A stretch of 64,000 bases of DNA. It comes from Acidobacterium sp. (GTDB lineage Bacteria; Acidobacteriota; Terriglobia; Terriglobales; Acidobacteriaceae). Positions 22,626 to 31,776 of this stretch are shown in pieces (positions within the stretch are counted from its first letter, which is position 1; the number at the start of each line of letters is the position of its first letter). A program made the position numbers and the translations under genes. The notes under the pieces are model-generated. The model saw only the letters and a list, made by a program, of their open reading frames with translations, was not told the origin of the DNA and made no database searches. The DNA lies in NCBI GenBank assembly GCA_003166955.1, contig PMUI01000080.1, positions 1 through 64,000 on the forward strand, written 5' to 3'.

Positions 22626-23819
22626 TCATCGTTTTGGCGCGAGAACTTCCTTCCATGGATTGTCGCGCCACGGAACCGGTCGTTCGTACCAGCCGGAGCT
22701 CGGTTCCCAGATGCGCAAGCTTAGCGGTTCATTCAACTCCGGGCACTCATCCCAGGGATGGGAGATCGCGCCGCTCTTTTCGAGGTCGTCGTGGATGAAT
22801 TCATGGTTGCCGCTCGGAAAGACATAGCGGGGTTCTAGATTCTTTGCGAAATGGTATCGAAAGTGGGCGCCTCCTTCTCCCGTTTCCACTTCGATAATGA
22901 CGCCGTCCCGATGTTCTGTTATATGCAGTGCATGGCCATAGGGTCTCTTGCGGGCGCGGATTAGTTCTGTTGTCGGGAAAAGGATGTACATGCGTGGTTG
23001 GCCAGTCGGCGAATTCGCGAAGCGATAAACGAGCCGTTCACCGGAAACTGAGGTAGCGGAAGGATCGTACGCTCCGAGCAATGCCGCGAAAGCCCGATCG
23101 AAATCGTTGTTTTCACCGCACACGAGGAGAAAATCCCCTTCAGGCAAGGTGACCGGACACACGCCTTCGACAAAGCCAGCGTTCGCGAGATGTACTGACG
23201 CCGTGCCGTTCGCCCGGATGCGCAGTACGCACCCCGCCCAACCTGCATCATTGCCAAGAGCTGCCCATATGGCTTGTTCTTTTCCATTGGTGGCCACCGC
23301 GACATGCTTGAAAGTCCACGCGCGTTCGAATGGACGCCCATCTCTCTTGAGAAGGGGCGGTTCGGCCTCAAGCTGCCAGACGATCTTGCCCTCTGCCGAG
23401 AAGTAAAAAAGGATATCAGGAGTGCTTGCCGAGAGGAACCGTGCAGCAAACAGGACTCCTCGCTCGCCTGTTTTCTCAAGATCGACGATGCGGAGCCGCC
23501 ATTCCGTTTCTTCGGGGCGATACTCCCTAAGTGCGTGTGGGAACTCGTGAGACCAAAGGAGGCGCTCCTGTTTGTCAAGGACAGTGAGCGTTGAACTGCT
23601 GATCAATACGTGTTCAATACCACCCTTGAGCCAAGCGTCGAGCGCGCGCTTGCTTGCGAGGATGGGTGCTTTTTCGGAGCGACTCACCAGCGTCAAGATC
23701 GGCAGGTCCCGCTTCTTCCACCAACGGTATGCGGTCTTCTCGCTACAACCGAGATACACACCGATATCCTTCCAGCCCTTGAGAATGTCGGTATTTCCTG
23801 TCTGGCGGGCGCGCTTCAC
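22626..23819 (-). CDS. HTH protein with beta-propeller-like C-terminus
   Basis: A protein of 397 residues from the GTG at 23819, chosen because GGAGG lies at the right distance; longer frames start inside the upstream region. The N-terminal 60 residues hold an excisionase-type helix-turn-helix (ILKGWKDIGVYLGCSEKTAYRW) that should bind DNA. The rest is beta-rich with repeated LLW, IVWQLE and AIWAAL segments, consistent with a propeller or beta-sandwich. HTH proteins with this plan are numerous in Acidobacteriota. No ligand is known. It sits between the HEPN pair and the receiver gene, and transcribes against both neighbours. Confidence 0.65.
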   Translation of the reverse strand: MKRARQTGNTDILKGWKDIGVYLGCSEKTAYRWWKKRDLPILTLVSRSEKAPILASKRALDAWLKGGIEHVLISSSTLTVLDKQERLLWSHEFPHALREYRPEETEWRLRIVDLEKTGERGVLFAARFLSASTPDILFYFSAEGKIVWQLEAEPPLLKRDGRPFERAWTFKHVAVATNGKEQAIWAALGNDAGWAGCVLRIRANGTASVHLANAGFVEGVCPVTLPEGDFLLVCGENNDFDRAFAALLGAYDPSATSVSGERLVYRFANSPTGQPRMYILFPTTELIRARKRPYGHALHITEHRDGVIIEVETGEGGAHFRYHFAKNLEPRYVFPSGNHEFIHDDLEKSGAISHPWDECPELNEPLSLRIWEPSSGWYERPVPWRDNPWKEVLAPKR

Positions 23820-24182
23820 TTCGGCAATTCCTCCCGTGCAACCGATTCTGTTTCGGTCATGTCCGCAAATGTCCGATCTTCGGTCAAGAAAACTGGGGTC
23901 CAATAGTAAAAGTATCCCCGGAGCGGTGTAGGAACCGCTCCGGGTACCGCAATGATCCGCGGTAGGCGCTCACCTGTCGGACAGGCGAACACCTCACGCG
24001 CCACCATCACTCGGCGGATGGCGCTATCGTGCAGTACCGCCTTAATTCTGCATCAGATAGCGGCTCTGTCAAGGTGCCCGGGCTGTATCCGTGGGTGTGG
24101 GGCGCGTAGAGATCGCTGAATCCATCCAGATAGCCCTATCGTGGCGAAGCGCGGTGCTGTTGCGCGCCCCCGAGGGTTCTCT
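23820..24182. other. Intergenic region with strong palindrome
   Basis: About 360 bases between divergent genes. CCCGGAGCGGT-6 nt-ACCGCTCCGGG at 23917-23944 is a perfect 11-bp stem about 100 bases upstream of the HTH gene start. It is not followed by a good T-run on the plus strand and has only GATACTTTTACT on the minus strand, so it could be an operator or a weak terminator. A 64-residue minus-strand frame (23816-24010) overlaps the HTH start by four bases but has no recognisable features. Confidence 0.45.
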
Positions 24183-24506
24183 ATGGATCGGATTCTCATT
24201 ATCGACCGCGACCCAGACCACGCAGAAGCGCTCATGGCGTCGCTTTGCCGCGCGGGTCGATCCATCGAGACGTGCTCGGACGAACGCATCGCCTTCGCGA
24301 TTCCCAACGCAAATCAGATCGATGTCTTGATCGTGGTCCCGCCTGGACGCTCCTCGTGGAAGGAACAGGTACGGGAAATCCGCACGGCCCTCAAAACACG
24401 GTTCAATCGACCGGCGGTGTTATGCGTGCTCCGGTGGGCGCCCCAAGGGCCCGCCGACCGCCTATTTGGTGACTCTCTGGGCGTGGAAGTGCAGCATGAA
24501 TACTGA
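24183..24506 (+). CDS. Pseudo-receiver domain protein
   Basis: A protein of 107 residues starting MDRILIIDRDPDHAEAL at 24183. The first strand and acidic pocket look like a response-regulator receiver. The position of the phospho-acceptor Asp at the end of the third strand reads IDVLIVVPPG, with no aspartate, so it is probably not phosphorylated. It overlaps by 11 bases the next gene, which has a winged-helix end. Receiver and DNA-binding parts that are normally one protein thus appear split in two genes. An extended N-terminus is possible but lacks support. Confidence 0.55.
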   Translation: MDRILIIDRDPDHAEALMASLCRAGRSIETCSDERIAFAIPNANQIDVLIVVPPGRSSWKEQVREIRTALKTRFNRPAVLCVLRWAPQGPADRLFGDSLGVEVQHEY

Positions 24507-25041
24507 CGCTCGTTATCTTCGCCTCGCAGTTGCGGTCGATTACCTGATTGCGAAGCGTCAGTCGTCGTTCGTACGCCCGCGCCTTGTCGTCGTGCATGGC
24601 AACTGCCGGCACGAAACGGGGTGCCTTCCCGGCGAGAGCATTGAAAGCGCCCACCTGCAGTACCCCTCGCCAGAAGTAACCGTTCCCGTTCGGCTCTCTC
24701 ACGCGGGCCTAATTGTCTGCGACTGCATGGTGCGATTTCATCACACGCCTCTCAGTATCGGGCGCATCGAACGCCTCCTTACATCCGACCCCTTCTACCG
24801 GTGCCTCGGCGCGAATTCATTCGGACAGATTGAGGATGCGCCAAAGTTCACACGTCCGTCGCTCAGGGTCTATGTCGCACGGCTGCGGGAACAGATCGCC
24901 AAGGCCATGAGGGAAGGCGGATCACTGGTTTCTGCGGAAGACGCGCTCGTGTCTGAAGCGACAGACTCGAACGTGATGGTGCATCGTATCAATCTGCCGG
25001 TTGAGATCATCCACCGAGCGGTGAAGCTAATGAGATCTTAG
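24496..25041 (+). CDS. Winged-helix DNA-binding protein, OmpR-like tail
   Basis: A protein of 181 residues starting MNTDARYLRL; a start at 24466 would add ten residues. The middle region RIERLLTSDPFYRCLG and the segment RPSLRVYVARLREQIAKAMRE resemble the recognition part of OmpR/PhoB winged helices. The N-terminal part holds cysteines and histidines (HGNCRHETGC, CDC) with no clear fold. It is coupled by overlap with the pseudo-receiver gene, so they probably form a two-protein regulator. The family assignment is tentative. Confidence 0.5.
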   Translation: MNTDARYLRLAVAVDYLIAKRQSSFVRPRLVVVHGNCRHETGCLPGESIESAHLQYPSPEVTVPVRLSHAGLIVCDCMVRFHHTPLSIGRIERLLTSDPFYRCLGANSFGQIEDAPKFTRPSLRVYVARLREQIAKAMREGGSLVSAEDALVSEATDSNVMVHRINLPVEIIHRAVKLMRS

Positions 25042-25080
25042 TTGAACGCTGGCTGCCTACAAGTTGGAGAAATAGCCGTC

Positions 25081-25329
25081 ATGTATCGGATCGTCACGGA
25101 AGAGAAGAACGTGGAAGGGATCAAGGCGGCGCTCGCTGCCTTTGATCTCGATTTCACGCTGTTCCGTGGCATTGGGTCATGGAGAGGCAAAGAAGAGCGG
25201 AGTGTGGCGGTCGAGCTTGATCGCGTTTCGCGGGAAACAGTGGAGGATGTCGCCCGCAGGATCAAAGCCATGAACGATCAGGAAGCAATTCTCTTGCAGG
25301 AATTCCCAACAAAGACAGATATAGTCTGA
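25081..25329 (+). CDS. Small conserved-looking hypothetical protein
   Basis: A protein of 82 residues starting MYRIVTEEKNVEGI with GGAG nearby. The pattern of two strands and two helices (FDLDFTLFRGIGSWRGKEERSV, then a helix) suggests a small alpha-beta fold. No family is recognised. It follows the winged-helix gene by 39 bases on the same strand and is the last gene before the tRNA-Pro repeat. Confidence 0.55.
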   Translation: MYRIVTEEKNVEGIKAALAAFDLDFTLFRGIGSWRGKEERSVAVELDRVSRETVEDVARRIKAMNDQEAILLQEFPTKTDIV

Positions 25330-25845
25330 ATCGTCTGGATCATCCGTTCACAGCTTCTTTGCAATAATCCACCCAGCTGGGACCCCGTGAAGGCGGCGAC
25401 TATCGAAGCCCCTTGAGAACGATGACCGCTACAAAATCGACGACACCTGTGTAGCGGCAAAAAGCAGATGCATGGCCGGGATCGGCTGCATCTCTCGAAT
25501 GATCAATGGCTTGGAATGGTCGGGGCGGAGGGATTCGAACCCCCGACCCTCTGCTCTGGACCCCTCCCGATTCGGAAAGGTTATTACGAACTAAGGCCGA
25601 GCCGAAGCTGCGGAAAGTCGGGTGTCAATGGTAACTTACGAAAGTGTCGCTATTCCAGTTACCACGCATAGATACATCTGAGCGGCACCTTATCAAGATT
25701 CTTTTGACATTCACCGAGGCTGGCGGTACCCTGCGGCTCACAATCAACTGTGAGGTTGTCTCTCTCGTCTCATCAGGTCTGCTTTAGGGTAAGGGCAGTG
25801 ATGGTAGGTCTCACCGCTTCTTGCACCACCGCAAGGAGGCAAGCG
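25330..25845. other. Gene-free stretch around the attachment copy
   Basis: About 515 bases without a supported gene. It holds the partial tRNA-Pro copy and, after it, a TA-rich run that leads to the RHS gene. A 67-residue frame through the repeat, beginning with the familiar GAEGFEPPT sequence, is an antisense translation of tRNA and not a protein. Confidence 0.6.
25424..25556. repeat. Displaced 3' half of tRNA-Pro (attachment-site copy)
   Basis: Bases 25511-25556 are identical to 31431-31476, the 3' half of the intact tRNA-Pro from the anticodon stem to the CCA end plus its downstream flank. A further 85-90 bases upstream match the flank of the intact tRNA imperfectly (around three quarters by eye). 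After CTGCTC the two diverge. This is the footprint left when an element integrates at a tRNA gene. Confidence 0.8.
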
Positions 25846-28800
25846 ATGGCTCGACGCATCCTCTCGTGCTTTGCAATCGTCTTTCTGTTCGCCACCATTT
25901 CCGCCCATTCACAAGATTACTATTGGACAAACAGTTGGGGCGGCACCGGTACGGATATCGGCAATGGCGTCGCGACCGATTCCTCGGGAAATGTGTACGT
26001 AGCGGGATCAACGACGAGCTTTGGCGCGGGCGGGCAGGACGTACTGCTGCTCAAGTATGGCCCGTCGGGAAGCCTATTATGGGCGAGAACGTGGGGTGGA
26101 GGGAGCAACGACTTCGCCAACGCGGTTCTGGTTGGTTCTGACGGCAGCATCTACGTCGCTGGCGCGACAGAAAGCTGGGATGCGGGCTGGTATGACATTC
26201 TTGTGCTCAAATTCGACACCAATGGCAATATCGTGTGGGCACGGACATGGGGAGGGTCGAGTTTCGATGTCGGATACGACCTTTCGTTTGACCAGAGCGG
26301 TAATTTGGTGATTGCAGCGGAATCATACAGCTTCGGCAATGCCGTCGTGCTCCTGAAGATATCCCAAAGCGGGACGGTGCTCTCCGCCACTACATGGAAG
26401 GGACCCGCCACGTACGACTCCGGCTATTCGATCACCGTCGACACGAACGGAAACATAATCATCACTGGTACGAGTTGGGATTACAGCGTCTATCCCAATC
26501 ACAATACGATCCTGGTGCTGAAATTCGATAGTTCCGGAAGATTCCTTTGGAATAGAAATTGGGCGGGGCCGAGCGAAGATGAGGCATTCGGCAGAAAGGC
26601 TGTACGTACCGACGCTTCGGGAAACATTTATATCGCGGGGCACACATCGCCGTCATGCAGTACAAGCGACTTCACGCAATGCAAATTCAATACCCTTCTT
26701 CTGAAGATCGATCCCAACGGCAATTTCCTCTGGGCGCGTCAATGGGAAGGAAGCGGTTCGGAAACTCCGGGCGGCCTTTGGCTTGATTCGAACGGGCATC
26801 TCTACGTCGCGGCGACTACGACAAGCTTCAACGGCGGATTGCAGTCTGCATTCGTTCAGGAGTATGACGGAAACGGCAATGTTCTATTGAGTGAGTGGAA
26901 TTTGGGGAACGGCGCATCGGGGTACAACAGCTTCACTAAAGCCAGCTCAGATATGTTGGTTGCGACCGGTTTTGGCCCGAATGTCTTTGTCGATTGGCAA
27001 ATTGCCGCGGATAGCGAAGCGTCCGTTTCCGGTAGCCTCACTACACCGGCCAGTGCGGTGAACACCGTTACGGGCACGGTCGGAACAATCTTACTTTCGT
27101 CAACGAACCAAACGGGCGTGTCGGCAACGGGTGGCGGGGGGGCTGACGTGTTGACCGGGAAATACCTCTTCGAAGGCGCCACGGTGATTCCGCAACCAGC
27201 TCCTCCCGTTGCCGGAAGTGGGGCTCCTTCGAATAACTCCACGTCGGGATATTCTCAGGAACCGATCAATACCGGAAACGGAAACTATTTTTATCAACAC
27301 GCTGATTTTGCCATTCCCGGCCGGGGAATCCCGCTCACTTTTGAGCGGTCTTACAACTCTATCGACAACTTCGCAGGGCCGTTGGGAGCAAACTGGAATC
27401 ATGCATACGACGTCTTGCTGGGCCAGACGGCGGCGGGAGTGGCGACCATCCGCTGGGGCGACGGGCATGGCGAAGCATATACCTTGACGAGCGGGGTCTA
27501 CGTTCCGCAAGCCGGCGTGTACAACACGCTGGTTGCCAACGCAGACCAGACGTTCACCTTGACGCTGAAGAACCAAACCCAATACCTCTTCTCGCCTGTT
27601 GGCAAACTCACTGCCATTCAAGACAAGAATGGAAACGTGGCAGAGCTCGCCTACGATGGCAACGGAAATCTCGTCACCGTTACCGCTTCGGGAGGGCGCA
27701 GTCTGGCTCTGGCCTACGACGGTCAGGGAAGGATCGTAAGCGTCACCGATCCGATCGGCCGCACAGAGAAATATGTGTATGACGCAGCGAACGATCTACT
27801 GAGCACAACCGACCCGATTGGCGGGGTCACGACCTACGGCTATGACGCCAACCACCACGTGACGCAGATCACGCTGCCCAACGGGAACACGCTGCTCAAG
27901 AATGCGTACGACATCCAAGGGCGAGTGATATCTCAAACGAATGGCCGGGGATACACGTGGAAATTCGCGTACAACACGCCGAATTCCGGGCAAACAACCA
28001 TCACCGACGCGCGCGGTGGGGTAACCGTCCATACGTACGACAGTTCTCTGCGCATCGTGGGCATCCTTGACGCACTCGGCAACACGACGACGTACACGTA
28101 CGACGCGGACAACAATCGCGCGAGCGTCACGAACCAGAACGGGAAGACGACCGCATTCGCCTACGATGCGAATGGCAACGTCACAAGTGCGACCGATCCG
28201 GTGTCGAACAAGACGGCCTTCACCTATGACGCGAACAACGATCTCCTGACGGTGACGAACCCGAAGGGCAAGACGACCAGCTTCTCTTACGATTCGCACG
28301 GCAACCTTACCAGCATTCAGGATGCCCTCAACGATAAGACCGCGTTGGCCTACGATTCTCTTGGCGAACTGACCGGCAGAACCAATGCACTGGGAAACAC
28401 AGCAACCTTCAGCTACAGCGCAACCGGCGACCTAACCGGCATCAAGGACGCGCTGGGCAATTCGACAATACTGGCCTACGATGGCGATGGGCGGCTCACC
28501 TCAGTCACCGATCCGAACCTGCATACGGCGACTTCCGCATATGACGCGCTCGGACGCCTGACCACGGTCTCCGACCCTCTAGGCAACCAAACCAAGTTTG
28601 CTTATGACGGCGTCGGCAATCTGTTATCGGTCACTGACGCGAACGGGCATAAAACAGCGTACACGTATGATGCGGTGAACAATTTGGTCACCGTGACCGA
28701 CGCTCTTGGACACGTGACGAAATACTCGTACGACGCGGACAATAATCGTGTCGGATTCACAAATGCAAAAAGCAACGCATCCACGTACCAGTTCGACGCG

Positions 28801-30666
28801 CTCAATCGGCTCATCAAGACCATCGATCCACTCTCCTTTGCGACGGCATATAACTACGACCCCGTGGGGAATGTGATCGCCTTTACCGATGCCAAGGGAC
28901 AAACGAACCGCTTCGCGTATGACGCGCTGAATCGGCTTCTTTCCATCGCCTACGCCGACGACCAGAGTGTGGCGTACAGCTACGATGCCGACGGCAACCG
29001 CACCAGCATGGCTGATTGGACGGGAACCACGGCATACACGTACGACGATCTGGACCGGCTGGTTTCCGTGGCCTTTCCGGGGAACAAGAGCGTGTCGTAT
29101 ACCTACGACCCGAACGGTCGTAGAGCTTCGCTCACGTATCCCGACGGCAGAGCGGTGGGGTACGGTTATGACGCCGACGAACGGCTTTCAACGGTGTCCG
29201 ACTGGCTTTCGCACGCCACGCACTACACGTACGATCCGGCAGGCAATCTCACGTCGGCCCGGTACCCCAACAAAGCCGGAATCACTTTCGCCTATGACGC
29301 CGCGAACCGGCTGATCAGCGTTGCGAACGCCGTCGTTGGCCCAGGCCTCACCTTCAACTACACCCTCGACCCGGTCGGGAACCGCACGAAGGTAACGGAG
29401 GCCGGGATCCCCACGCTGTACGGATACGATGCCCTCAACGAACTGACGAGCGCCCAGACCGGAATACTGAGAATGTCTTGGACCTACGATGCTGTGGGCA
29501 ACCGCCTCACCGAAACGCTGCCCCTCGGCGCCATCAAGTACAGCTACGATGCCTCGGATCGGATGCTCACGGCGGGCACGCAGACGTACACCTACGATGC
29601 CGACGGCAATGAGACCTCAGTGGCGGACTCTTGGACGCGTTTGAAACGGACCTACACGTTCAATGCCGCGAACCGTCTCGTCTCCGTGGCTGGTGCTGGG
29701 CTAACCAGTTCATTTGTATATGACGGAGACGGTAACCGGGTGAGCCAGTCTGCTGGAGGCGTGACGCAGACCTACATCAACGACATTGGCGTCGCCCTGC
29801 CAGTAGTGCTCCAAGACGCCTACAATGTCGGTGCTCCCAGCAGCTATGTCTACGGCCAGAATCTGATCGAATCCCTGCAAGGCCGCGACGACGATTTCTA
29901 CCAATACGACGGCCTCGGCAGCGTGATTCAGTTGACGGACGCAGCCGGGAGACCGGAATGGTCGTACCTCTACGATCCCTGGGGAAACTCGATCCTTCCC
30001 GCACCGCCTATGAATCCGTTCATGTTTGCTGGACAGGCGCTCGATCCAGGAACGGGCCTCTATTACCTGCGCGCCCGTTATTACGACCCGATGGTCGGCC
30101 GGTTCTTGGCGCGAGACCGAGCTCCCGCGATTCTGACGTTGCCAACAAGCGCGAATCGCTATGCCTACTCATTGAACAGCCCCACGCGTTTCACCGATCC
30201 GACGGGTCTCCTCACGTTCGCGGTCGGCGTGTCTGGTACGGCAGCGGTCCTGAGCGGACTTGAGGCAAATATGTTGCTTGTGTTTGATGACAAAGGGAAT
30301 CGTGCTTTGGAACTCGACGTTGGGCCGCCGGTTGGAATTGAGGCCAGTATCGGAGCCGCTGTCATTCTGACCAATGACAGCACCATTTTTCAAACCGAAG
30401 GCCGGAGTTTTTCAGTGGGCGGCAGTGTCGAGGCCGGGGCATTGGGGGCGGGGTATAGCCTGCTTTTCTCGGGTGGCAACTACAACGGGGTCTCCGCGAA
30501 CATCGGGGTCGGCGCGGGTGCATCGGTCGCATCGTTCACGACGGGCTCGCTCTTGCTTGTGAATTCTCCCCTGCTCGACCTCTTTCCGAGCCAGCCATTC
30601 TTGTCGTGGTCGGAGGTGCAGAACTTGATAGATGCCGCGAACCCGAGCATCTCTAGTGCAAAATGA
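25846..30666 (+). CDS. Secreted RHS/YD-repeat protein
   Basis: A protein of 1606 residues. The ATG at 25846 has AAGGAGG six bases upstream and begins a signal peptide (MARRILSCFAIVFLFATISA), so longer frames are rejected. Residues about 25-385 are SBBP-type propeller repeats (WGG...D..GNVYVAGST). A DUF6531-like segment follows near 470-505 (IPGRGIPLTFERSYNS), then some 25 YD repeats (about 585-1350) and the RHS core near 1374-1428 (GLYYLRARYYDPMVGRF). The last 165 residues are glycine- and serine-rich alternating strands, unlike the usual toxin tips. RHS shells enclose C-terminal toxins or present surface ligands. The gene lies between the two tRNA-Pro copies, which points to horizontal gain. 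A convergent membrane protein overlaps its end. Confidence 0.9.
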   Translation: MARRILSCFAIVFLFATISAHSQDYYWTNSWGGTGTDIGNGVATDSSGNVYVAGSTTSFGAGGQDVLLLKYGPSGSLLWARTWGGGSNDFANAVLVGSDGSIYVAGATESWDAGWYDILVLKFDTNGNIVWARTWGGSSFDVGYDLSFDQSGNLVIAAESYSFGNAVVLLKISQSGTVLSATTWKGPATYDSGYSITVDTNGNIIITGTSWDYSVYPNHNTILVLKFDSSGRFLWNRNWAGPSEDEAFGRKAVRTDASGNIYIAGHTSPSCSTSDFTQCKFNTLLLKIDPNGNFLWARQWEGSGSETPGGLWLDSNGHLYVAATTTSFNGGLQSAFVQEYDGNGNVLLSEWNLGNGASGYNSFTKASSDMLVATGFGPNVFVDWQIAADSEASVSGSLTTPASAVNTVTGTVGTILLSSTNQTGVSATGGGGADVLTGKYLFEGATVIPQPAPPVAGSGAPSNNSTSGYSQEPINTGNGNYFYQHADFAIPGRGIPLTFERSYNSIDNFAGPLGANWNHAYDVLLGQTAAGVATIRWGDGHGEAYTLTSGVYVPQAGVYNTLVANADQTFTLTLKNQTQYLFSPVGKLTAIQDKNGNVAELAYDGNGNLVTVTASGGRSLALAYDGQGRIVSVTDPIGRTEKYVYDAANDLLSTTDPIGGVTTYGYDANHHVTQITLPNGNTLLKNAYDIQGRVISQTNGRGYTWKFAYNTPNSGQTTITDARGGVTVHTYDSSLRIVGILDALGNTTTYTYDADNNRASVTNQNGKTTAFAYDANGNVTSATDPVSNKTAFTYDANNDLLTVTNPKGKTTSFSYDSHGNLTSIQDALNDKTALAYDSLGELTGRTNALGNTATFSYSATGDLTGIKDALGNSTILAYDGDGRLTSVTDPNLHTATSAYDALGRLTTVSDPLGNQTKFAYDGVGNLLSVTDANGHKTAYTYDAVNNLVTVTDALGHVTKYSYDADNNRVGFTNAKSNASTYQFDALNRLIKTIDPLSFATAYNYDPVGNVIAFTDAKGQTNRFAYDALNRLLSIAYADDQSVAYSYDADGNRTSMADWTGTTAYTYDDLDRLVSVAFPGNKSVSYTYDPNGRRASLTYPDGRAVGYGYDADERLSTVSDWLSHATHYTYDPAGNLTSARYPNKAGITFAYDAANRLISVANAVVGPGLTFNYTLDPVGNRTKVTEAGIPTLYGYDALNELTSAQTGILRMSWTYDAVGNRLTETLPLGAIKYSYDASDRMLTAGTQTYTYDADGNETSVADSWTRLKRTYTFNAANRLVSVAGAGLTSSFVYDGDGNRVSQSAGGVTQTYINDIGVALPVVLQDAYNVGAPSSYVYGQNLIESLQGRDDDFYQYDGLGSVIQLTDAAGRPEWSYLYDPWGNSILPAPPMNPFMFAGQALDPGTGLYYLRARYYDPMVGRFLARDRAPAILTLPTSANRYAYSLNSPTRFTDPTGLLTFAVGVSGTAAVLSGLEANMLLVFDDKGNRALELDVGPPVGIEASIGAAVILTNDSTIFQTEGRSFSVGGSVEAGALGAGYSLLFSGGNYNGVSANIGVGAGASVASFTTGSLLLVNSPLLDLFPSQPFLSWSEVQNLIDAANPSISSAK

Positions 30667-31204
30667 GACCGACCGCCGCCGTCGTAACGGCAATGCAGGT
30701 TGCGATTAGAATCAGTTTGAGGATTGTTCTCACTACTCGTTTGTTCTGCGCGCGCAGGTTGTTCAATGACGGGTCGTTCTCACTAGGAGCTGCACTGGCC
30801 ATTGTCCAATATTGCCAGATCGACGGAGCAGCGATCATGTAAAGAGGAGACGGCAGTACGATTAAAGTGAGGAATAGAAAAAATGATAGCTTAGGCGCGA
30901 AGACTAGGCTCAAGATTAAAGCTGTGATCGCACACACTGGAAAGAGCCGCAAGAAGATTATCAAGCGTAAATTAATTCCGATCGCCAAGTACTCTTTCGG
31001 TTGTGTTTTTGCCAAATAGATCATAACCTTGAGATCGTTTAAGTAACTAAACGCGCCCCACGCCATTAGGCAAAGGAAGACAAAGCAAAACTCTAACTCT
31101 GAAAGCAGTAACAACCAAATTGCGATGGCGGGAATCACGGCGAATGTTATTTGAGTTATACCTTCAGGCGGGAGACGCTCATTGCGCTGTCCAAATTCAT
31201 TCAA
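30653..31204 (-). CDS. Four-helix membrane protein next to RHS gene
   Basis: A protein of 183 residues with about four to five hydrophobic helices (near 18-35, 38-58, 85-105, 110-130 and 160-182). No family is recognised. It overlaps the RHS gene tail by 14 bases on the opposite strand. RHS toxins are usually followed by a same-strand immunity gene, so this arrangement does not fit the standard plan, but a membrane-located immunity or anchor protein remains possible. Confidence 0.55.
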   Translation of the reverse strand: MNEFGQRNERLPPEGITQITFAVIPAIAIWLLLLSELEFCFVFLCLMAWGAFSYLNDLKVMIYLAKTQPKEYLAIGINLRLIIFLRLFPVCAITALILSLVFAPKLSFFLFLTLIVLPSPLYMIAAPSIWQYWTMASAAPSENDPSLNNLRAQNKRVVRTILKLILIATCIAVTTAAVGLILH

Positions 31205-31436
31205 GCATGCATGCTGACAATGTCAAGGGCCTGTTTTGGCAAAATTGCCACTGATTTCCATGTTGGCGATTCGAAGAAAATCCCAGACGACGCGTTGACG
31301 GAAATTCCGATAAGAAATGCAATTTGAAAACCGACGAGGGCGTGACAGCTACAAAGTCATCGACACCGATGTAGCGGGAAAAAGCAGATGCGCGACCGGA
31401 ATGGTCGGCATCGATTGAAATATCAATGAGTTGGAA

Positions 31437-31513
31437 TGGTCGGGGCGGAGGGATTCGAACCCCCGACCCTCTGCTCCCAAAGCAGATGCGCTACCAGGCT
31501 GCGCTACGCCCCG
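31437..31513 (-). tRNA. tRNA-Pro (TGG)
   Basis: A complete cloverleaf of 77 bases. The acceptor arms CGGGGCG/CGCCCCG are at 31441-31447 and 31507-31513, with TTCGAATC in the T loop and an anticodon loop CTTTGGG, giving anticodon TGG. CCA is encoded (31437-31439). Its 3' half is duplicated at 25511-25556, so it is the intact copy at one end of an inserted segment. Confidence 0.95.
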
Positions 31514-31559
31514 ACTGATGAAATTGTAGCGTAGGGTGATGGCGGGTTGGGCGGCTTCC

Positions 31560-31775
31560 AGAGTTGCACAAGACGGTTGATCCACACGAAGAAAATGTGC
31601 TCAGGGGCTAAAGCCCACTTCATTTGGCGACGCTTACGGCACGAACTCGTGCCCTGACACGGAGCGTGCTTCAAGGGGCACTGGGATTTTCGGTGGGGGG
31701 ACTGTAAAAGTAGGTCCCTCCGCTCCTCCTTCGACGAGCTGTGGTCGCCAGGGCTCGGTCGGGATGACAAAGAGG
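31560..31775. repeat. Intergenic repeat-like sequence
   Basis: The gap holds GGGCTAAAGCCC (31606-31617) and a long run ending GGTCGGGATGACA near 31758-31770. Both resemble interspersed non-coding repeats familiar to me from Acidobacteriota genomes. With one copy in the window I cannot show that they repeat. Confidence 0.4.
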
Positions 31776-31776
31776 T

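Noticed and set aside
23816-24010. 64-residue minus-strand frame ending at the HTH start
   Set aside because: It has a four-base overlap with the HTH gene but no family features, and it crosses the strong palindrome; kept only as a possibility.
25468-25671. Frame beginning with the GAEGFEPPT peptide
   Set aside because: This is the antisense translation of a tRNA 3' half, a well-known artefact, and not a protein.
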